Below are positions 24,577-42,500 of a stretch of 64,000 nucleotides of DNA, in pieces. The notes below the pieces were generated by a model, which ran no database searches, had not been told where the DNA came from, and was given only the letters and a program-made list of their open reading frames with translations. The stretch is taken from the NCBI RefSeq assembly GCF_001659605.2, contig NC_035161.2, forward strand, positions 32,101,691-32,165,690, given 5' to 3'. A program made the translations under genes and the position numbers. Positions within the stretch are counted from its first letter, which is position 1, and each line of letters starts with the position of its first letter. Source of the stretch: Manihot esculenta. Taxonomy: Eukaryota; Streptophyta; Magnoliopsida; Malpighiales; Euphorbiaceae.

Positions 24577-24965
24577 CTCACACCAGTCAAGACAATCAAT
24601 TGCTTTCACCACCAAATCTGAAGAATCCTTATATGTTATCTCACGAAATGCGCACCACATAACCATTGGTTCCCAGCTCAAGCCAGAGGTTAGTTAATTT
24701 GAGAACATCTCTGACAATCACTGGCTCTCCCCTAATCCAATGTGCCTGGAAATGGTCCAGATCCCCCTGTTGGATATCAATAGCTGAGGGGCAGTACAGG
24801 TAGTTGCTAGAATCTTCTCGTGATGCAGCATTCCGCAAATTCTTATTAACCGATTTACTGTCACCAAGGTTTTTGGTGCACACGGGATGTCACCATTTTC
24901 CTTTGCGTTCCAAATCTGATTTAATACTGATGTCTTGATATTATTGCATCTTTTATTATCACTTG
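24577..24965 (-). pseudogene. KDM3/JMJ25-type histone demethylase gene fragment (region before the JmjC core)
   Basis: Minus-strand translation gives [20 protein letters not shown], then [17 protein letters not shown]. After a frameshift near 24680 come [19 protein letters not shown] and [14 protein letters not shown], with a good donor GAG|gtaaag at 24577. This is the segment just before the JmjC catalytic core of plant H3K9 demethylases of the JMJ25/IBM1 type. A second frame change lies upstream near 24880 ([15 protein letters not shown] then [10 protein letters not shown]). Without the catalytic core and with frameshifts it cannot work. Confidence 0.8.
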
Positions 24966-24968
24966 CAG

Positions 24969-26036
24969 TCATGCATAAAGGTTGCACTTGACTTTGTTTC
25001 TCCTGAAAACATCCCTGAGTGTGTCCTTTTGACGGACGAATTTCGCACTCTTCCTCATAACCACAAGGCTAAAGAAGACAAACTTGAGGTATGTTGATTG
25101 CTAATTCTTGCTCTGGAGGGTCTTTGCGAGTACCATGGTTTTATTATGTTTGTGGTTTTTTTTTTCTGAAGTTGAAGGTCATTCATTTTCTAGTTGTCTA
25201 TCTTGCAGTTTTTCCTAATATAGTGTAATTCGTTTGGGGCCTCTAGTATGAAAGGGTTTCAAATAATTGTACTCAAGAGAATAAACAGACTAAACCAAGT
25301 GTGGGACAATTAGCTCATAAAGATGGTAATTTACATGTACTTTTATATGATATGGAAAGTAGCACATTTTTCTGCTATTGAGATTTTGTTTTTTCCAAAT
25401 TAATTGTCATGCACTCCATAAGAAACTCGATGAAACCATGGGAATAATTTACATCTGTTTTTTCCAAAGTTGCAATAGGTCATGAGATATATATATAATA
25501 TTATAATTTTCATGTTATCTAACTTATTTGAGTAATCGACGATCATGGTTTCTGGCGATGGGACAATTATTAAACCATATTGTGATCAGTTTGTATGATG
25601 TTGATCGTGTATTTTGGCTTCTAAGGACGTTGTATTGCTTGATAATGAAGTAGAGTCATGAACAAAGAAACATGAATTAGACATATTTATAGAAGAAATC
25701 AAGCAAGCATGCATATATTTCTAGTGAAGGATAATTTCTTTTTATTGTTCAATCACAATAAAGTTTCAAGGGAATAAGAGAACAAAAATTGAACAAATAC
25801 TTGGTTAAATTTAGGCAGCCAACATAGAAGTTTCTCAAGTAAAATAGAAGAGTTCAATGCATGTCCTCTATCACTATTATGGAAATTCAGTTGATCACGA
25901 TGATGATTTCGTTCAAGTTTTCTCCCTTGATTGATGAAAGTTGTCTGACATTTAGCTTCATGGAACATGTTCAAAAGATTGCCCTTTACGCATTAAGCGT
26001 AGCTTCAGAGGAATTGAAGCTGCTCCTGGATGAGTA
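24969..26036 (+). pseudogene. KDM3/JMJ25-type C-terminal exon(s), inverted relative to the neighbouring fragment
   Basis: Exon 24969-25088 is fully open (40 codons: [40 protein letters not shown]). It has a proper acceptor (cttgcag) and donor (GAG|gtatgt). This is the C-terminal end of the JmjC domain of KDM3 demethylases. A likely next piece, KIALYALSVASEELKLLLDE then a stop, lies at 25974-26036. The segment abuts, head to head, the earlier part of the same gene family on the other strand. No HxD iron-binding segment is present anywhere near. Confidence 0.75.
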
Positions 26037-27126
26037 GCTGTTGTGGATGTTCTCATAGTAGTATATTATGAGAACATCGATTTTGTCTTCCTTACAGATG
26101 ACTTGCCAATGGGATCTTTACCTTGTCCTTGGAGGCCTTTTGTCATTTTGTACAGCCCAGAAACATCTTTCGCATTGTGAATGAAGAATTAAATGCTTAT
26201 ATATGGTTATATTCTTGACCATACAAGTAATGGGATGCTGGGTTCAAAGTGTTTGTGGCTTCAAGTTGATCAGAGTTGAAGGACTTGACAAAATTGAAAC
26301 TGATTTGATATTAATTCTGAAAATTTTCTGGGTATTAACAGTTAAGAAGTGGGCGAGCTGGAATTAGGACCTTCTTCACGCCCGAGGCTGAGAACCCCCG
26401 ATCCCTAGAATTGACATATTTCGATAAGCGAGGGCAAATGGGGCTAGATATTCAGAGTTAGGAAGGCCAAGGTCATGGAAAGGCTTGCAGAAAAGCAGGA
26501 AACGCTGAGAGAAATAACACAATGCAAAGCAGTTCCAAGAACTTGGCTCACAAACATTGACCTGGTGAACTAATGTCATGTAAATTGTCTTGAAACTCTC
26601 CGCGTAAGGTCAGACGCTGTGGATGCTATGTGCATCATGCTGGCTGCTGAACCTGCATTAGCTAGCTGCTTTAACGTGGACAATTATTTGAAAAATAAAA
26701 TAAAATTGTCATGAAAAATAGATATATTTTTATGCCTTAACATGTTACGGAAAACATACATTTTTATTTACCTGGCCTCGCGTCAGATGAATAGAAGTCC
26801 CAAGGGGTAACCATTATCGACTTCCATTTACCAAAGTGAACCAGCACAGAAAAAAAAATTAATGAGAAAAAAAAAGAGGACGGAAAATATTTTTAATAAA
26901 GCAAATGGCAAGGTTCACTACAAGCAAACCGGAAAAAGTACGAAAATCCCAACCCTGTCTTTATCGTTTATAATAAAGAGCTCAAGAGACGACAGATTCT
27001 AGAAGATCCCAAGAAAATTAATCAGTTCAAAGCCAAGAAAATTGAAAGAGCAAAACAATCAAAATCCATCAAGCGCTATACAACGACATATGTATATATT
27101 GTGTAATTACTAATGAGAAAAGGGTA
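26037..27126. other. Spacer and 3' flank of CDKA
   Basis: A moderately G+C-rich patch at 26340-26600 has no frame I recognise on either strand. The right end is the probable 3' UTR of CDKA. Nothing else can be supported. Confidence 0.4.
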
Positions 27127-31877
<4,751 letters not shown>

Positions 31878-32809
31878 CCAATCTGGGTCAAATGCCTCTG
31901 GAAAGAAGCCCACAACAAATAGCAACAAATCTCAGGAAAATTAGCAAATTTTTTAGGAAATGACATTCACGATGCAAATCAAAGCAAACAAGTTAATTTT
32001 ACAAATTAATGTCCGGAGTGCTGAGTATCCACCTTAAAACCTATAACTAGATGACTTTTCACCATGGTAAGTCAGAAGTTATTCATTAGATCTGATGGAA
32101 TATCTACATGCATCCATACAGGTAAGTTTTGAACTGTGAAAGAATTGAATAGTATTTGTCTGACAAATGATGAGGATATGCTAAATGTTAAGGGCAAGAT
32201 GGGAATTCAGATGAGCATACAGCTGTAAATTCTTGTCTCCAAGTCAAGGCAGTTGTAACGTTGCTTCTTGCTGTGCAGGATTGACATCTGCAACATCGAT
32301 CATTAACTTTCAGTACAATAGTATGGATGATTCTAAACATGCATAATGTGCTTGAGTACGTAAATAACAGCAAGAAAAAAAGAGTTCAAAGCAATGTGAG
32401 AATAAATAAACTTAATTCTCAAGCAAATAGGCTCTCTTCGATTATTATTTGTAATTTGAATCATGGTATTTGTATAGATGATTTAGATTTCCAGCTTAAT
32501 TTATTTTTTGATGAAGATTGATAAATATGCTCCAGTACATACTATATCAGCATATTAAGTGAAGAAAGGGCAAAAGTGAAAGAATCAGGACATCCTTTTT
32601 ATTCCTTCTAACAAATCAAGAACCCAACAATAATAAGCTAATTGACAGATCATAGAAAATGAACAGAACCTTGATATTTGTTTTGAGCACACAAATAGAC
32701 TAACACACTTCATGCTTAATACAATAAAGTGATCAAGAAAAAAAAGGCAGAAAGGAGAAAAGACAATGGTCTGTTACTGCAAAATTCAAATCCATAAAAC
32801 TACGTGATT

Positions 32810-34134
32810 TGAACCTAAATTTAATAATTGAAGAAACAATAAGACAGGAAAATCCAGAAAGAAAACAGAGATAGAAAGAGCTAGAAGAGAGATGAATCAA
32901 GCTTTCTAGCTCAAAACCACACATAACAATACCACCCGCTCAAGATTTCTTGCCCTTGAGGAAGATGACCTAAAGAAACTCTCCAAGGAACTTCTGCTAA
33001 TTGAACTAAATTCATGCAGGCACAATTTCACTTCTCTTGCATTTAGCCTAGTCAAATACAAATTGACTTTCCACCGAACATCTGTTTCATCTTGCACTTG
33101 ATTCTGTTCAAGAATAAGTTCAATACCAAAGCCCTTTGACTTCAACCAGATTCTTTTACACATTTCAAATGCTGTACAGAAAATGATGCAATTTATGAGG
33201 TAGTTTTGGTACCTTCATAAGGTATTGGATTGTTTTTATCAACACCACACACCAAGATTATGGGAAATTCTTGCACATTCAGCCTGCTCATTAGAGACTT
33301 GTCAGCATCATAGTCAACGTGGCTTAACTTCACCTTCACCTCAAATTATTTGCAGCTTTCTGCCACTTAAGAGCTAATTTTTTATAAAATCCACATCAAG
33401 GTGCAAAGAACTCTACAATCCAAAGTTCCTTACTTTTAACCATCAACTCATCAAAATTGCTGAAGTTCAATTCAACTAATGCAGGTTCTTCAACAACAAT
33501 TTCATCCAAATCTGATGCTTTTTCCCAATTTCTTCCTCATTGCTTTCTTTTATTTCATCAGAACTTCCTTGAATTTTTTATTTAGCTGGCAGGACCAGGA
33601 GAAGTCTTTAACATCATCTTCTTTTCATCTTCATTGCTGAATTCAACAGCATCAATGAGCTCCTCATCTTAACACCACTTATGATGGTAACCCACATTGA
33701 TCCAATGTATACATATCTTCACACCAGAGACGAAGACTCATTTCCCTTCTTCCATTTAATTCTGACAATTTCTCGTTGACTGCGAGATGAACATAACCCA
33801 CGGTAGAAATTTTGTGCAATCAGATGGGTAAGTGCTTAGGGATACGATGAGAGGAAAAGAAGATGAATCTTGATACAACCAAGAATGTGAAAGAAAATGA
33901 CAACAGAAGAAATAAAACAAGAAAGAGAAAGAAAGAGAGAGGAACCCTATATGCAAGAATGAGGAAGACGAGAAGAATTTGCAGCAGAACCGATGGCCAA
34001 GAATCATCAGCTCTGATGCCATCGGTGTGGACGTAAATTGAGTAATAGAAGAAACAACAAGAAAGGAAGATCCATAAAGAAAAAAGAGATAGAAGAAAGA
34101 GGAATCAAGAATCTTGCAATTTCATTCATATCCA
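32810..34134 (-). mobile_element. Probable small LTR retroelement (TRIM-like) carrying a host gene fragment, in the CDKA leader intron
   Basis: Two related direct repeats of about 110-119 bp (34026-34134 and 32810-32928; shared agaagaaac, a gatag block and gaatcaag) lie 1.1 kb apart. On the minus strand the first is followed by TGGCATCAGAGCT (34009-34021), close to the initiator tRNA-Met primer-binding site of plant elements. The second is preceded by the purine-rich GAGCGGGTGG (32931-32940) and starts TGTTATG. This is the order LTR, primer site, body, polypurine tract, LTR. The body has no gag or pol but contains a disulfide isomerase-like sequence. The repeats are diverged and I found no target duplication, so the call is an inference. 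Confidence 0.5.
33200..33690 (-). pseudogene. Protein disulfide isomerase-like (PDIL2 type) fragment, decayed
   Basis: Minus-strand translation gives ALVELNFSNFDELMVKSKEL then WIVEFFAP, a stop, and CGFYKKLALKWQKAANNL. After frameshifts come SLMSRLNVQEFPIILVCGVD and NNPIPYEG. This is one thioredoxin domain of a plant PDIL2-type enzyme, preceded by an acidic linker. The redox site is broken (stop before CG, second cysteine lost). It shows no introns over this stretch, as expected of a reverse-transcribed copy, and lies within the LTR-like element. A tandem fragment of the usual gene is less likely because no exon borders are seen. Confidence 0.72.
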
Positions 34135-34280
34135 ACTTACAGAGAAACTTCCCTTCTACACAAGAATTACACATTAGCAAATCTTACTCAGGACGACAAG
34201 TATCACTAAGAAATTTAATACAAACTAGAAATCAACGAATGCATGAAATGCAACACTAAAAAAAATCAGTAATAGAGTAC

Positions 34281-34550
34281 CTTCAGTGATCCAGCAGTAA
34301 TCAAACGGAGATCTTCGATCAAACCCAGCTTGCATTCAACCCCGGGACAGTCAAGAAATGTAGGAAGCAAGAAAGCTAAACGGTTTTCTTTTCTTGGAAA
34401 AAAAAAAAAAAAAAAAAAAAAAGAGAATCACAAGGGCAAGGGGAAGGAGTGCTGCTGCAGTAGAGCTAGGGATTTGAAGGTCTGTGCGTTATGCAGGGAG
34501 ATAGAGAGAGGGAGAACGGGGTTGTGCAGAAGGGACCAGAGAATCAGAAG
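34281..34550 (-). other. Probable non-coding first exon (5' UTR) of CDKA
   Basis: On the minus strand a C/T-rich leader-like sequence, with a 25-base T run and ctttctctc-like motifs, ends in a good donor CTGAAG|gtactc at 34281. It would join the acceptor at 31898, 20 bases before the CDKA start codon. The resulting leader intron is about 2.4 kb. CDKA genes commonly have a leader intron. The 5' limit is a guess. Confidence 0.5.
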
Positions 34551-35300
34551 GCATATAAAGATAGGGCATTACCTAAAAACGACTCGCTCCACAGTTTTAC
34601 TCCAGTGGAGTGCCGTCGCTTTTTATAAGCTAGTTTTCTATGACATGGCGGCACGTTAATATTAATTAATATATATTTATTTATATTTATATTTCATAAC
34701 CAATTAAATTTGATGTTCTATTATAAAAATGCCTAATTGTTAGAACGTTACTTATATCTCATTAAATTTTCTTAAAAAAACATTATAAGATGAAAATTAA
34801 AAAATTATATATTAATTTATCATTATGAACAAAATATTATAAATATGATATTAACAAATAAATTTTTATTCTATTCATTAATATTTACTATTTAATAAAA
34901 TTATTATCAATATATATTTTTTTAAAAATCATTATAGTCTAACTATATAATATATATTAAATTAAAAAAATTATTTATACTTAAGTTTATCCTAATACGG
35001 TAAAAGTTTTAAAATTAATAATTTTATATTTTCCTTTCCTTTAAATTATTGGTTTTTATTAATAAATATTTTTAATTATTTATAATTTAAATCTTATAAT
35101 TAATTTTTCGCATATATTTTTTATTGAGAATAATTTTATTTTTAAATTTATTTTACACTCTATTTATTTTTAAAAAATAATTTATATTTAAAAAATATTT
35201 TCTTTAAAAAATGTGAAAATATTTCTATAAAAATATTTTTTTAAAAAATAATTTTTTATTTTTAATTAAATTTTAAAAATAGCGATAAATAAATAAATAA

Positions 35301-35346
<46 letters not shown>

Positions 35347-36549
35347 CAATAAAATTCTCAAATTACAGTGAATTGTCTTTCTCTTTTCAATAAAAGAGTC
35401 ATTTTGTAAAATAACTTAATTTTTTTTTTGATAAAAAATATTTTTAATTACTAATATTTCTAAACGTTTCAAATATTAAAAAATATATAAAAAAGTAAAA
35501 TAACTTAATTTTTTCTTTTGATAAAAAAATATTTTTAATTACTAATTTTCCATACATTTCAAATATAAAAAAATATAAAAAAAAAATTTTTTTTACGTGA
35601 AACAGTCTTAATATAATAAAATTTGAAAGGCTTAAATTAGCTAAATATATAATGTACTTTCAATTTCAATTTGTGTTTTTTTTATTATTTTATGTGTCAA
35701 TAGAAGTTTAAAATATATAATTTTTTTAATATATAGTATATTACATAATAACTTATAAATAATCATTTTAAAATACGGATATACAGGCAAACAATAGATG
35801 AAAATTAAAAAAAAAGATTAAAATATTAAATTAAATTAACTATATAAAACTTCTATTATTAATGAATCATTAGAATATAATAAACATTAATCGTGAAATG
35901 AAATTTTATATATTTTAAATTGAAATATAAAAATAATAATTAATATTTAAAATTGAAATATAAAAATTTATATTTAAAACAATACTTTCTAAAAGTTCGC
36001 TTTTTAATCTATAAACCGCAGTTCCATGCAAGTATAAATAATATTATTTATTTAATTCTAGATGATCTTTAAATATTAATTTATTTATTTAAAAAAGAAA
36101 GTCTTAAAAGCAATGTCAAGTCTACTACATATATAGAAAAACATTTTTCTTTGAAAAAAAATATCTTCACTTGATGTATATTGTGTTCTTATTATTTTGA
36201 AAAAGAAAGGGAAAAAAAAAAAAATCAAGTTCAACCTAGGCACAATCGATTATGGGAGGGAATTTTTTTTATTATTTTATATAATACATTTGATAATCAA
36301 GAAAACAATTTAGGGGAATAAATCAAGAAACAAGGTTGTACAGGATTGCTTGAATTTAGCATGTTCATCCCATATCACTTTGCTAGAAAGTGATTCATTT
36401 CGAATTGATTTCAAGAAACATAAAAATTTCATATTCTATCCTACACCTGAATTAACTAGTGTTAATACATTAAAGGTACAACTTACACCATAATGGGGAT
36501 AAAAATTATACAACAAACGAAATCCATCCATGCAATAATATAATCTCAA
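34551..36549. other. A+T-rich intergenic DNA with a microsatellite
   Basis: Long A+T-rich spacer between the CDKA promoter and the 3' end of CPSF100. A compound (TA)n(TG)n microsatellite occupies 35300-35346. A repeated segment, acttaattttttnttttgat plus aaaaaatatttttaattac, stands at 35412-35445 and 35504-35540. No gene seen. Confidence 0.5.
35300..35346. repeat. (TA)n(TG)n compound microsatellite
   Basis: About 12 TA units followed directly by about 11 TG units; likely length-variable between individuals. Confidence 0.9.
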
Positions 36550-39500
36550 TTAGAGCAAATAAAATTGTGAATAGAGATACTCCCGAATCTTATAGTAGTC
36601 TTCGCATAATGGTCCTTCAATAACAATTTGCTGAGTGCCAGAACCACCACCCTAAGAAGAAGAAAGATGCAAGCAAAATAAGAAGCAAATCCCATGAAAA
36701 TTAGAAGAGATGCAAAGAGAGGTGTCCAAACCCCATGTAAAAAGGCAAATCCCCAATTATACGTTCAGAAGAATAATAAATCACACAATGGCTCATTTGC
36801 CATCTTCAAAAGGTGGCGGCGACAGAAATCATTGGAGTGAAATAAGCTCACCTTCTGGCTTACATTCCCAACTTTGCGAAGAGTGACATACTCTCCACAT
36901 CGTAATGCTCCACCAGCAAATTCAACCTGAATAGAACAAGTTGCAACATCTTTTTTTATAAGCTCATTGATCTTTGCCAATATAAGTTTCCTACAGTCAG
37001 GACTCTAGATCATAGCATGTAGATCATTTTGGGAACAAAAATACAAACTAAATCCTCTAGACTACTTTGTGGTGAAAAGGAAGAGGGAAATAAAGAAGTA
37101 CCTGGACACCCTTGCTAGCCAGGAACTGTTTGAAATCCGCCATTTTTAGATCACCAACAAGGACAGATTTATGTGGGGGGGCTGCAGTTGTGATGGGCAA
37201 TAATGACAACGTGCCACTTTCTGTTCTCCCCACCTCAGCATCCACCCAAGCAATTTCATAATCTCCCAACTGAAATTGCAAAGTAAGAAACAATGGTTCA
37301 GAGATAATAGGCATGTTAGAATATCAGTAGTGTACTGTTCATGCAACTGAGAAGATACCTTTTTAAATAGCACATTACTCATCAGCTTCTCAGACAGTTG
37401 TACCTTCATCCAATAAAACGGGAAGAAAGTTAGTCCTCATCTATCTGAAAATTATGGATAAGACTGAAATCAATGTTTTCTGGCAGTGTACCTTGTAAGC
37501 ACACAAATCAGAGGTAACATCAATGGTCTCCTCAATTTGAGGAGCAAAAACTTGAGGACAGACGTGTTTTAAGCAGTGCTGCTTCAGATGTTCTGTGGAC
37601 TCGGCTGATCCATGCACCAAAACCTGTGAGAAAGAAAATACACAACGTGGTTAATTTTGTTTGAGAAAAGCATCTTATCACAGTAAAGTACTGGAGAGGG
37701 AAAACTAAGCTAGTAAGAACTGGATCATCAGAGATCTACTAAATGAGGACTAGGTGGATGCAAAACCCTGGGCTTTTTGCCCAACAAGGGTAAAAAAAAT
37801 TTAAAAAAAAAAAATTCTTAAATCCTGGTCTGGAAAAAATTATTTCCCAGACCAAAGCAAATTTGAGGTTTACCGCACTAAAGCTTACTTCACCCTTTTT
37901 TTTTAAAAAAAAAGTCAACTACCACATGTATAAAGTGCAGTAGTTAATAAAAAAAATTAAAAACAAAAAAATATATATAATGTGCGATAAGGTATTTTAT
38001 ATATATATAAAAATTTAATTTACACTATGATCTTTAAAAATTTAATAAAATTAACAATTTAATTTATACTTTTTAAATAATAAATAATTAAATTCTTAAA
38101 ATTTTATTTTATTAATAAATACGCATTTTCTAAAATTTACTATTAGTCATCCGACAAACTCTAATTTTCTCAATTTTCAATACATATCAAAATATTTTAT
38201 GGTAATCTTATCTTAAATATTTTCTCTGCTAAATAAACCCCAAAACCTTTAAACCATAAATTTTCTAATTTATAACTTATATTAAGATATTTATAGCAGT
38301 TTTATATTAAATATTTTTTTCACTAAATAAACCTAAACTCTTAACATCTAATTTATTAATATTTAATTTATGCAAAGATATTTTATTGTAGGCTTATATT
38401 AATAATTTTTCCAACACTATTAAGGTAACAATTGCTTTTATAAAATTTATATAATTTTTTTAAATATAAGAGCTAAACTGTTATAAAAAATAAAATTCAA
38501 ATGACTAAATTATTATAATCTATCAATAAATTTTAATGAAATAACTGTTCTATTAACAAAATAAAATTCTTTCACATATTATAACAATATTCCATTAAAT
38601 ATTTTTTATCATGTTAATATAAACAATTTAATTTAAGTATTTGTATTAAATATTTTTTTATTATATAAATATAAATAATTTAATTTAAGTGTCTGTATTT
38701 TATTTTTATTTTTATTTTATACATATGTTTATTGCAATATATTTTAAAAAATTATATAAATTTTATAAAAAATAATTCCTTGAGTTGTATCAAATTTACT
38801 TACCTTAATAGAGCTAAAAACAATATTTAATACAATACTATAATAAAATATCTTGAAATAAATCAGAGATTATAAAATTTAAATGTTAAAAATGTGGGGC
38901 TTATATAGTGAAAAAACATTTAATATAAGACTGAAATAAAATATATTAATATATATTAAAAATTAAGAAAATTAAGGTTATGAGTTTAGAATTTACTTAC
39001 CTTTTTATGATTAATAGTAAATTTTAGAGAATGTATATTTTATTAATAAAATAAAATTTTAAAAATTTAATTATTTATTATTTAAAAAATATAGATTAAG
39101 TTGTAAATTTTATTAAACTTTCAAGGGTCAAAGTGTAAATCAATTTTTCATATATATATATATATATATAATATACTTTACCGCACATTATATTTTTTTT
39201 TGTTTATCAAACTACTATACTTATAAAGTGTGGCAGTTGACTTAAAAAAAAAAAAAAAAAACTCTACCGCACTTTAAAAGTGCAGTAAGTTTCAAGTGCG
39301 GTAAGCTTTGCTACACTTTTAAAGTACAGTAAATTTCAAATTCGCCCTGACCTAGGAAATAATTTTTTCTAAACTAAAGTTTAAGAATTTTTTTTACCCT
39401 TATTTGGCAAAAAACCCCAAAACCCTCTAAGGACATTTCAAAGATAATTGAAACTCCCCAAAAAGGACAAGTAAGAAAAAGAATTCTCCACAAAACCATT

Positions 39501-42500
39501 GAGACATTTCTCAAGGCTACAAACACATGGCCACTGGATATTGTACCATCTATGAGGAAGTAATTATCATGTTCATGATAGCACAAGCAAAAGCCTGAAC
39601 ATCATGAAAAACATGCTAAGTAACAAAATATTATCTCCAAGGAACAACATTATCCAAAGTCAGTAATTAGATGAAGAACACTATCCAATGCATTCATAAT
39701 CATAAAAAGCTTCTTACAAGCTTCAGAGGAGCCACATGGGCGAGAATTGATTTAATTGACCGTCCATCAGAACGACCTTCATAGTCTATATAAACCAATG
39801 AACACTTCACTTGAACCTGATCACCATTGAAGAACACATTCAGTCAACTGCAAAATGGATAAAAGATATGACTAATCCAAACTAGGAATGATTTGTCAAG
39901 AATACAAGTTCTAAATCCAGAATTCAATCTGCCAAGCCACTTCATGTTTCGTGGTGGAACAACAAAGAAACAGAGGCAAAATCCAAGCAGAATCAATAAA
40001 AGAACAATCCTAAAATATCAGACAATCTAAATCTCCAGATATATCAACATGTTATACAAAAATAGCCAAAATGTTGGTAAGAAGGTGTGAATCTACAAAA
40101 TGCTCCCATATTATCTGGCATTCATAGGACTGTCTTGGCCATATGAAATTATATGCAATCATTTGTTATGACTAATAAGGATAATATGGGGCTGTTATTG
40201 CATGTGAGGGTCGCAAAGAGAATGCTCCTTTTCTGTCTTCCTTTAAGGAAAAAGTCCCACAAAACAAGTGACTGAAGGAGTCAGAAAAGAAAGCCCTACA
40301 ATTCACCTGTTATATTGGGACATCTATAATTGCAGTTACATGATTTGCGAGATCCACAACAAAACCACTGCAGCAGCTAATAATATAAGTAAGGTATCAC
40401 TGTAGCCAACATTTTTTGTAACTACTAGAAGAGAAACTTCTTAGCATAGGCTGTGTTGACTGGACTCGAGTGTAATACCCGGCTAGACTCCGGCATCGGA
40501 ATTTCAACCTTCCGACAGAATCTCCGTTGGAATCCGGAATCTCAGATACCGAAACCTCTTAGAAGGGTAAAATATGTTTTTACAAAATGTTTTTCATGAT
40601 TTTATTGTTTGGGTTTGAGTTAAAGGTTTAAAATGAAAGAAAAATGTTTTTGAGGGACAAGCCCGAGTTCGGCCGCCGAACATGGTGCTGCCGCGGGAAC
40701 TCTCCTTTCGGCCGCGGGAGCTCTCCTTTCGGCCCCCGAAGGTAGTCTGGCCAACCACCTATAAGAGGCCTCCAGTCCGAAAATGGGAGAGTTTCTCTCT
40801 CCATTTTCGGGCAAAGGTGAGTTCTTGCCCTTCCTTTAATGATTTTATGTTTTTCCTTCAAATTTTCATGAGTTTTCGCTTGTTTTTTAAGTTTTGAGCT
40901 TGGATCAAAGACTTTAAAGTTTGGGAGACCGTTTCTCCTCAACTCCAAGCTTGAGTCGCATCTACCTTAGATCTTCAAGAGGTAAGTGTAAATCCTTGTC
41001 TTTTTATATGTTTTAAGTAAGTTTTAAAAAGGGTTAAGGGTTAAAAATGCATGTTATGGCTAGATCCAAGGTTATAGGCTTTGAGTTGGGTTTTGATGAA
41101 TGTATGCTCTCTCTTGTGTTTTGTTGTTGTTTAATAGGGTTTAGACTAGTGTTTATACCCCTTATGCATGTTGGAATGAGTATGCATATTGCGGGAAGTA
41201 GGGTGTGAGGATTTGAGAGTTTTGGGACTAAAATGCATAAGGCAGAATCGGGTTCTGCCATTCTGGAGAACCCAGGTTTGGCCGCCGAAGCAGGGTTCGG
41301 TCGCCGAACCTACATGGGAGGCAGCCTTTTGGCCGCCTAACCTGCCCCCGAAAGCATGCACTTTCGGATATGTAAGGGAGTTTCAGCCGCCGAACCCGCC
41401 CCCGAAAGTCCCTGACTTTCAGATCTGTGGAGGACCTTTGGCCGCCGAACCTGCCCCCAAAGGACACCGACTTTCAGATCTGTAGAGGACCTTCGGCCGC
41501 CGAAGGTGCCGCCGAAAGTCCTCTGCCCAGCCTTCCTTTGTTTGTTTTACATGCATGTTTTGTGATGTTTTAGGGGAGTTGTATGGAGTCAAGTTTTAGC
41601 TATGTTTGGTCCCTCATGGGAGTCCATATGTGTAGAATCGGACCTGGGAGACTGTAGAGGCCAGCAGTGAGCCAGCTGCTACAGTTTTAGTCAAGCGTCA
41701 GCCAGAGGTGAGTAGAATTAAACTAATCTATTGTTTTAAAGTAATCAAACTTTTTAAGCATGTTCATGCATCACGAATGCCATGTTATGTAATAGGTTGC
41801 TTGCATTAGAATTCACGAATATAATGCATTGCATACTTGCTGTTGTTGTGGATGGATATTGGATAACTCACTAGCCCTCGAGCAGGTTATGTTATGACGG
41901 ATACGGAAGACCAGGGCTGCCCATTCTACGCGCCCTGGCACTATATAAGAGAAAGACCAAGGCTACCCATTCTACGCCCCTGGCATTTATGGATATGTTA
42001 TGTTATGTTTAAGAGGAAGTTCTGAAGAGCTCCATCGAGGGCTGGGCATTTATTTGGAATATGTAAGGGGTTACTGGTGACAAGTCCATCCTTGATGTGT
42101 ATTGTTTGTGTTGTGATGCATTTCATGAGAGCATATATTTATTAAACTGTTTTTATATTCTGCTCACTAGGCTCTAGTAGCTTATCCCTTTCCCCTAACC
42201 CCAGGTTTGCAGGGTTAAGAATAGCTCGGGAAGTCGGCTAGAGGCTGGTATAAGTTTATGCAATAGAATAGTGGTGGACATGTACTATGTAATGGATTAG
42301 ATTTGTACTTTGCCCTAGTTTATGTTTTGTATATCCCTGTTTGTCATGATCTTTATGTAAAAGTTTTAATGTTAAGTTATGTTGAACCAAGCTTGAGGCA
42401 TGTGATGTTTACCATACTAGAGCATTTGATGAGGGCTTTAGTGTGGGTTTTATGTATACATTTTATTGTGCATGCACAGGTTGAGCTTGGTATACGAAAA

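Noticed and set aside
32906..33163. Minus-strand 85-codon frame as a possible gene
   Set aside because: It spans the presumed polypurine tract and LTR border of the small retroelement, with no recognisable domain.
41189..41485. Open frame of 98 codons in G+C-rich DNA
   Set aside because: It lies inside the solo LTR and its Pro/Ala repeats only reflect the ttcggccgccgaa subrepeats. The matching frames at 55383-55889 have the same origin.
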